Positions 58,759 to 64,000 of a DNA stretch of 64,000 nt are shown one piece after another. The stretch is from Niabella drilacis. GTDB lineage: Bacteria > Bacteroidota > Bacteroidia > Chitinophagales > Chitinophagaceae. Numbering within the stretch: position 1 is the first letter of the stretch; every line of letters starts with the position of its first letter. The translations under genes were made by a program, and so were the position numbers. The notes below the pieces were generated by a model. That model was given only the letters and a program-made list of their open reading frames with translations, did no database searches and was not told where the DNA came from. Where the stretch lies: the NCBI RefSeq assembly GCF_900101395.1, contig NZ_FMZO01000022.1, positions 1 to 64,000 of the forward strand. The letters are read 5' to 3'.

Positions 58759-61700
58759 TTGGCATTACCACATTTATTGAAACACGTTTATACCTTCGGT
58801 ACAGATGAAGTGATCCGCAGGGGGAAAAAAACATTTGCGCTTGGATTTGTAGAGCTGATCGAATACGATAAGCTCACCGGGAGTGTTTTTTTCAGGGTTA
58901 AGGATGACTCTTACAGTACCTTTTATAAAGTACATATTCAAAAATTCAACGATCCCAAAAATCTTTCACTAAAGTGTAACTGCCCCTATAACCTGGGAGA
59001 GGTTTGCAAGCACGAAGTGGCGGCGCTTTTCCAGCTACAGGAGCTGATGGACAAAGGGCAGCTTGAAGATGAAGAGGTATATTATGATCAGCGCCACACC
59101 GTGGTAAAGATCCGGAACCTGGATATCCGGTCGATCCGGCATCTTTGTGCACCGGAAACATTTAATGAGGCTGAACGGTTTTTGCAGAAAAAAAAGGCAA
59201 AGATCGTGTATGCGCAGGATGAAACGGTAAGGGCCATTGTAGCCCTGGAGGGAAAGGAATATAAAGTAGCCATCAAAAAGAATGAAGAGCGCAACTTTGA
59301 TACCAGCTGCGATTATGAGGATACGGACCACCCGCTGGGCCTGCCCAAGGTTATCGTTTTCCTGCAGCTGATCAAACAACACGGCCCGTTCTATTTTGAT
59401 ACCATCCGTAACCGGGATGTGGAAAAGAACAAATTACTGGAAGCATACGGATACTCGCTCAATGACGACCTGAAAGGAAAGTTTGAGTTCGTTTTTAAAG
59501 ACGGGAAGCCCTTCCTGAGGGTACTGGATCCCAAAATTAAGCGGATCAATACGCTAAGCCCGGCGGAGAAACCCGCAGCAGCAGCCATCCGCCAGCCCCT
59601 GCAGGCCGTGGAAAAAGAGGAAGCCGTGGCCGTGGAGGAACAGCCGTCAAGAAAGCTGGGAATTGTATTTGATTTTAACCGGGCCAGCTATCCCTATTTT
59701 CAGGTACATGCAGTTTCCGGGGAGGTAAATGAGGCAGGAACCGGTTTTGCCGGTAAGGCAGCCGCCCTGGATGTAAGCCATTTTATTGATATGGCTGATT
59801 TCAGCGAGGACGACATCAGCCTGCTCAATGCCGTTCGGAAGCTGCAGGATGTGGAGATCAATAAGTATGTGAGCCGGAATACCCCTTTTAACAACCTGTG
59901 GGAACAGGACGAGCCGGCAACAGAGGCCAATAATGAAACCCGGCAGCTGATCAATGAATATATGCTGCCCCGGTTGCGGAAGCTGCTTACGGATGCCGGC
60001 GAAGAAGGCCTGGCATTTATGTTGCCCCGGGGAAAAGCATTTGTTACCGGTAATATTGAGCAGATCGACATTTTTACGGAGCCCGCCGTTACCGAGTTTT
60101 TTGTAGATAAAGAAGGAGACGATGCATTTAGCTGCGACTGCCTGGTGCGCCTGAGAGGGATGGTGCATGGCATAGAACAGAACGAAAGCCCCTGTCCCCT
60201 GCTGTTCCTGTATAACCATCAGCTCTTTCTTTTCAGCAATGCAGAAAGCATCGGGCTGATTGAACGGTTTTTACCCAACGGTAAAATGATCATAGCACCG
60301 GATCAGTGGGCGGAAACCCTGCATGAGTTTATTTTGCCGCTGGCGCGGGAATACAAGGTAGACTTTGATGCGTCCATGCTTCATGTAATGAAGAACATTG
60401 TACCGGAGGCCAAATTATTGCTGATAGAAAAAGGGGACCACCTGGTGTTTAAGCCGCAGTTCTCTTATAAAGGATATGAGACAGACCTGCTGGGTAAAGA
60501 GGTGTTCCTGATCCCCGAAGGGGACAAGATCCTTTCGATACACCGGAATAAAGAAAAGGAAAATGCCTTTGTAGACCGGCTCCGGAACCTGCATTCTAAC
60601 CTGGTGATGAACGAGGAGAACGGCACCCTGTCGCTGAAGGGCAACGAGATCTTAAAAGACAACTGGTTCTTCCTGTTTGTAGATGCCATGAAGGAGATGC
60701 AGGTGCCCGTTTTTGGTTATGATGCTTTGCGGAACTTCCGCTTTAACACGGCCAAACCCCAAACAAAGATCTTTATCTCCAGCAATACCGACTGGTTTGA
60801 TGCCAAGGTGGATATCGTTTTTGGCGATCAGCAGGTTTCCATAGCCGATGTAAAACGGGCGCTGGCCAATAAACAGATGTATGTGCAGCTGGGTGATGGT
60901 ACGCTGGGGGTATTGCCGGAAGAATGGCTGAAGAAATATGCGCTCCTGTTCCGGGTGGGCGAAGGGGCCAACAACAATCTAAAACTTTCCAAGTATCATA
61001 AAAGCGTGGTAGATGAGCTTTTTGAACTGAAGAACGAAGAAGAGCTGGTTTTTGAACTGGAAGAAAAATACAACCGCCTGAGGGATTTTGAAAAGATCCA
61101 TGAAATAGAGCCGCCGGTCCACCTGCAGCCGATACTGCGGCCTTACCAGATGGCAGGGTTTCAATGGATCAATTACTTAAAAAATGTGAATTGGGGCGGC
61201 ATCCTGGCAGATGACATGGGTTTGGGTAAGACCGTTCAGGCACTCTCCTACCTGGAGCATCACAAATCCCAGAACCCCGATGCGCGGATCCTGGTTATTT
61301 GTCCTACCACACTGATCTATAACTGGGAGAACGAGATCAAGAAATTTACACCCACACTTACCTATCGCATTCATCACGGGCCCACCCGTACCCGTAATGC
61401 GGAAGATATCATGAAGCAGGATGTAACTATTACAACCTATGGCACACTGCGCAGTGATATAAAATTGTTTGTAAGCGTTCCTTTTGACTATGCCGTGCTG
61501 GATGAAAGCCAGGCAATCAAGAACCCGGCCAGCAAGGTTACCAAAGCGGCGTACCTGATTAATGCCAAGCACCGGCTTTGTATGAGTGGTACCCCGCTGC
61601 AGAACAACACCTTTGATATTTATGCGCAAATGAATTTCCTGAACCCCGGTATGCTGGGAAGCATTGAGTTTTTCCGGCAGGAGTTTGCCATCCCGATCGA

Positions 61701-62523
61701 TAAACTGGGCGAAGCCGACCGGAAAGAGCACCTGCGGAAAATACTGTACCCCTTTATCCTGCGCCGCACAAAAGAGCAGGTAGCCAAGGACCTCCCGGAA
61801 AAACAGGAAATGATCCTTTGGTGCGAGATGGAAAGTGAGCAGCGCTCCATCTATGATGCCTACCGTAATGATTACCGGGATAAGATCCTGGGAAATATTG
61901 AAACGCAGGGTATTGGCCGCTCGCAAATGACGATCCTGCAGGGGTTGATGAAATTGCGGCAGATCTGCGATTCCCCGGCTATATTGAACGAGGAAGAAGC
62001 CTTTGAGAATCACTCCATCAAAATTGAAGAGCTGGTACGGGAAATCACTGAAAATATGAGCGATCATAAGGCCCTGATCTTTTCGCAGTTCCTCGGAATG
62101 CTGGGCCTGATCCGGCAGAAACTGGAAGAACTGGGCATTAAATACGAATATTTTGACGGAAGCACATCAGCGCCGGACCGGGAAAAAGCGATCCAGAGCT
62201 TCCAGAAGAATGAAGAAGTACGGGTATTTCTTATTTCATTAAAAGCAGGGGGTGTGGGGTTGAACCTTACAGCGGCAGACTATGTGTATATTGTGGACCC
62301 CTGGTGGAACCCGGCGGTAGAGCAGCAGGCGATCGACCGTACCCACCGTATCGGGCAAACCAAAAGTATCTTTGCATACCGTATGATCTGCCGGGATACC
62401 ATTGAAGACAAGATCCTCAAGCTCCAGGAAAAGAAGAAAGCCCTGGCAAAAGACCTGATCGCAGATGAATCGGGATTTGTAAAATCACTGACCAAAGAGG
62501 ATGTGGAGTACCTGTTCAGTTAA
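58759..62523 (+). CDS. SWIM zinc-finger SNF2-family DEAD/DEAH helicase (1254 aa)
   Basis: Residues about 70-88 form a SWIM zinc finger (LKCNCPYNLGEVCKHEVAAL: CxC, then CxH). A long strand-rich middle of uncertain fold leads to the SNF2 ATPase: ILADDMGLGKTVQALSYLEH (Walker A, about residue 815), DESQAIKNPASKV (motif II), LCMSGTPLQNN, FSQFLGMLG, FLISLKAGGVGLNLTAADYV and QQAIDRTHRIGQ. It remodels DNA-protein complexes, role unclear. The start is a TTG at 58759 because no ATG in frame precedes the conserved HLLKHVYTFG. TATTTTTG at 58641-58648 may be its -7 box. Confidence 0.9.
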   Translation: MALPHLLKHVYTFGTDEVIRRGKKTFALGFVELIEYDKLTGSVFFRVKDDSYSTFYKVHIQKFNDPKNLSLKCNCPYNLGEVCKHEVAALFQLQELMDKGQLEDEEVYYDQRHTVVKIRNLDIRSIRHLCAPETFNEAERFLQKKKAKIVYAQDETVRAIVALEGKEYKVAIKKNEERNFDTSCDYEDTDHPLGLPKVIVFLQLIKQHGPFYFDTIRNRDVEKNKLLEAYGYSLNDDLKGKFEFVFKDGKPFLRVLDPKIKRINTLSPAEKPAAAAIRQPLQAVEKEEAVAVEEQPSRKLGIVFDFNRASYPYFQVHAVSGEVNEAGTGFAGKAAALDVSHFIDMADFSEDDISLLNAVRKLQDVEINKYVSRNTPFNNLWEQDEPATEANNETRQLINEYMLPRLRKLLTDAGEEGLAFMLPRGKAFVTGNIEQIDIFTEPAVTEFFVDKEGDDAFSCDCLVRLRGMVHGIEQNESPCPLLFLYNHQLFLFSNAESIGLIERFLPNGKMIIAPDQWAETLHEFILPLAREYKVDFDASMLHVMKNIVPEAKLLLIEKGDHLVFKPQFSYKGYETDLLGKEVFLIPEGDKILSIHRNKEKENAFVDRLRNLHSNLVMNEENGTLSLKGNEILKDNWFFLFVDAMKEMQVPVFGYDALRNFRFNTAKPQTKIFISSNTDWFDAKVDIVFGDQQVSIADVKRALANKQMYVQLGDGTLGVLPEEWLKKYALLFRVGEGANNNLKLSKYHKSVVDELFELKNEEELVFELEEKYNRLRDFEKIHEIEPPVHLQPILRPYQMAGFQWINYLKNVNWGGILADDMGLGKTVQALSYLEHHKSQNPDARILVICPTTLIYNWENEIKKFTPTLTYRIHHGPTRTRNAEDIMKQDVTITTYGTLRSDIKLFVSVPFDYAVLDESQAIKNPASKVTKAAYLINAKHRLCMSGTPLQNNTFDIYAQMNFLNPGMLGSIEFFRQEFAIPIDKLGEADRKEHLRKILYPFILRRTKEQVAKDLPEKQEMILWCEMESEQRSIYDAYRNDYRDKILGNIETQGIGRSQMTILQGLMKLRQICDSPAILNEEEAFENHSIKIEELVREITENMSDHKALIFSQFLGMLGLIRQKLEELGIKYEYFDGSTSAPDREKAIQSFQKNEEVRVFLISLKAGGVGLNLTAADYVYIVDPWWNPAVEQQAIDRTHRIGQTKSIFAYRMICRDTIEDKILKLQEKKKALAKDLIADESGFVKSLTKEDVEYLFS

Positions 62524-62627
62524 CGGGAAAGGGAGCGCCGTGAATGGTGAAATGTGAACAGGCCTGCACCTGTTCACTACTTCTCACTGACCACTTCTCA
62601 GTTCCTGTTCCTCCAAATAAATAAAAT

Positions 62628-62912
62628 ATGAAATTCAGAAGGGGCATACTGTTATTCATCATCGGCGTTGTGCTGGTCGCCTACTTTACCAAACCTTCCA
62701 AAGACGGATTTATCAAATTCATCCAGCCGGCGGTAAGCCGTACACAAATTCCGCCCGTTGTGGATTACCAGGATCAATTCCTGTATGCGCTTGTAACAGC
62801 CACTTACATAGATGCCGGTAATCCCGTAAAAGAAGGCGGGCGCATAGTGGCACCCACCCGTAAAGAAACCTATATAGGAGTGTTTGGCCGCTACTGGAAA
62901 CAGGCGCCATAG
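62628..62912 (+). CDS. Small single-span membrane protein (94 aa)
   Basis: Residues 6-21 form one membrane helix (GILLFIIGVVLVAYFT), followed by TKPSKDGFIKFIQPAVSRTQ, a pattern resembling DUF4359-type proteins, then VDYQDQFLYALVTATYIDA and a C-terminal YIGVFGRYW. The soluble part faces the periplasm if the N-terminus stays inside. It is 105 nt after the helicase gene. Function unknown. Confidence 0.7.
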   Translation: MKFRRGILLFIIGVVLVAYFTKPSKDGFIKFIQPAVSRTQIPPVVDYQDQFLYALVTATYIDAGNPVKEGGRIVAPTRKETYIGVFGRYWKQAP

Positions 62913-63250
62913 TGCTTCATTATTTGTTTCAGGTTAGCGCTGTGCTTCACTGCTCGTGGATCGCAGGAGGGTCCCTGGTTCAAAGTGCTCTGTTCAAAGC
63001 TTCGTGCCGGTTCGGTTTCACGCCTCATACCCGGTTGCATGACCGGTGCATTTCCACGTCTCCGCATTTTCAAATCTTCAAATTCTCAAATCCGAAATCT
63101 GAATCAATTGAAATTTGCTTTTATACCCGGCAGTCTATTGCCTGTTAATTTTCCCGGTTTATGACCTCGAAAAGGATATGGATCAAAACAAGAAACATGG
63201 AGCTGTGTAACGGATCTTAATTTTCACATTCCCACTCCCGGTAGTCACCG
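62913..63250. other. Non-coding gap
   Basis: No gene found. The last part (63060-63110) is AT-rich with repeated TTCAAAT-type words. No terminator-quality stem was seen. Confidence 0.45.
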
Positions 63251-63580
63251 CATATGCGTCAAGTTGATTTTACGAATTTAGTAGTCCAAGGCAAAAGCTG
63301 CAGCGCAGCGTTGCTCTTATTAGCAACCAACACAGGATGGAATGGAGGTGCAGCGCACCGGTAACATAAGCCTTCCCAAATAGATCCCCGCTGCGTTACA
63401 GCTACGGGCAAGTTCCTGGGCGTTCCTGTTACAATCATTTGCGGCGCGCTGCGCCTGCTTGTTATCAAAACGACCCGATCTTTTTTGGCCCCCCAAGGCT
63501 TATTCGTGCTACATTTTATGGCAATAGACCTGTTTTTTATCTTGACGCGCATGCGATAGTCATCGGGATTCAACTCTTCA
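63251..63580. repeat. Dispersed repeat-like non-coding block
   Basis: The minus-strand frame reads NLPVAVTQRGSIWEGLCYRC, AAPPFHPVLVANKSNAALQL. I associate phrases like AAPPxHPVLVANKSNAALQLL with short interspersed repeats that are often misread as proteins in Bacteroidota genomes. It has no start signal or context of a gene. I treat it as a repeat with moderate doubt. Confidence 0.35.
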
Positions 63581-63588
63581 AATTCGCT

Positions 63589-64000
63589 CTACTTCAGCTT
63601 TTTGAGAATGCGTTGCGCATTTTTGTAATAAACATTATTTTTCGGAACCGCAGTGGCATATTTTTCTGCCAGTGCCCGGTTGCTTGTTTTATAGGCACAT
63701 AACGCAGCAAAAAAATAACTGTCTTCCTGGTATACGGAACTGCTTTGCAGCAGTTTTTCAAAAACAGGCAGTGCCGCTGCGGGCTGTTCTGTTTTCAGCA
63801 GGCATACGCCATAATAGAACGCAGCCATTACATCCTCCGGATCACCTTCTGCTGCTGCTTTCAGATGCGGAAGGGCTGCCGGGTATTGTTCCGCATTAAA
63901 TAATTGTCCGCCCTCTTTGCTATGATCGGCAGCACCTCTTACCACTACATTGGGCATAGGTGTAACCGGGTAGCGGTCTATACCTGCCGGTGTAAGGATA
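63589..64000 (-). CDS. TPR-repeat protein, 3' part only (runs off the right edge)
   Basis: The frame stays open from the stop at 63589 to the window end, passing through GIDRYPVTPMPNVVV; the ATG at 63957 is probably internal. TPR helices: GGQLFNAEQYPAALPHLKAA, DVMAAFYYGVCLLKTEQPAA, DSYFFAALCAYKTSNRALAE, ending KNAQRILKKLK. Such C-terminal TPR tails follow anti-sigma-factor-like or membrane parts in Bacteroidota proteins, but the N-terminus is outside the window, so the function cannot be told. Confidence 0.65.
   Translation of the reverse strand, partial: ILTPAGIDRYPVTPMPNVVVRGAADHSKEGGQLFNAEQYPAALPHLKAAAEGDPEDVMAAFYYGVCLLKTEQPAAALPVFEKLLQSSSVYQEDSYFFAALCAYKTSNRALAEKYATAVPKNNVYYKNAQRILKKLK

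Overview
The window looks like chromosome from a member of the Bacteroidota, most likely family Chitinophagaceae (Niabella/Niastella-like). Evidence: a SusC/SusD pair, OMP-type TonB receptors with carboxypeptidase-like N-terminal domains, several promoters of the Bacteroidota type (TTTG, then TAnnTTTG), few Shine-Dalgarno sequences, and many lineage-restricted small secreted proteins. Genus is inference. No rRNA or tRNA gene and no CRISPR array was recognised.

Region 1 (1-4.3 kb): a tandem 14-bp repeat at the left edge, a secreted orphan protein, a three-gene cassette of small orphan proteins whose last member is frameshifted, a repeat-bearing non-coding stretch and a secreted alpha/beta hydrolase.

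Region 2 (4.3-18.9 kb) is an accessory, defence-like island. It carries a DUF1016/YhcG PD-(D/E)XK nuclease, a DUF1835-type protein with a SMI1/KNR4 (SUKH) partner, a nuclease-helicase of the DUF2075 type in an operon with a DCTPP1-like dNTP pyrophosphohydrolase, a divergently transcribed anti-phage-type dCTP deaminase followed by an overlapping 65-aa ORF, and an XRE-ImmA/IrrE metallopeptidase with a 241-aa-class orphan partner. After these come two paralogous mini-XRE regulators, a probable RNase-fold toxin-like ORF cut off by a palindromic repeat, and four Chitinophagaceae-type orphan proteins, one of them nucleotidyltransferase-like. Three copies of a ~130-bp interspersed repeat punctuate 4.6-8.0 kb. 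The 10.3-14.9 kb block is visibly AT-richer than its flanks. The most interesting hypothesis is a dCTP-depletion module: a dCTP pyrophosphatase-like enzyme and a dCTP deaminase sit head to head.

Region 3 (18.9-47.5 kb) is mostly ordinary chromosome: an OmpA-family protein, PepSY-like secreted proteins, cystathionine gamma-synthase, a Fic protein with a degenerate active site, Uma2, TIGR02757, SIMPL, a TonB-type receptor, a glycosyltransferase/phosphoesterase pair, YjjG, DUF3575 proteins (one broken), a sialidase, metallophosphoesterase, Spy-like proteins, an IS1182-type transposase remnant, GNAT, SDR and LptB.

Region 4 (42.8-52.8 kb) is a minus-strand uptake/processing locus: SusC, SusD, a terminator-like hairpin, then a 1111-aa FG-GAP/UnbV lipoprotein translationally coupled to a vanadium haloperoxidase-like lipoprotein.

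Region 5 (53.2-64 kb) holds a sterol-desaturase-family hydroxylase, a class-A beta-lactamase-fold hydrolase, an esterase-like lipoprotein, gcvT, comB, a large SWIM-SNF2 helicase, a small membrane protein, a repeat-like non-coding stretch and the 3' part of a TPR protein running off the right edge.
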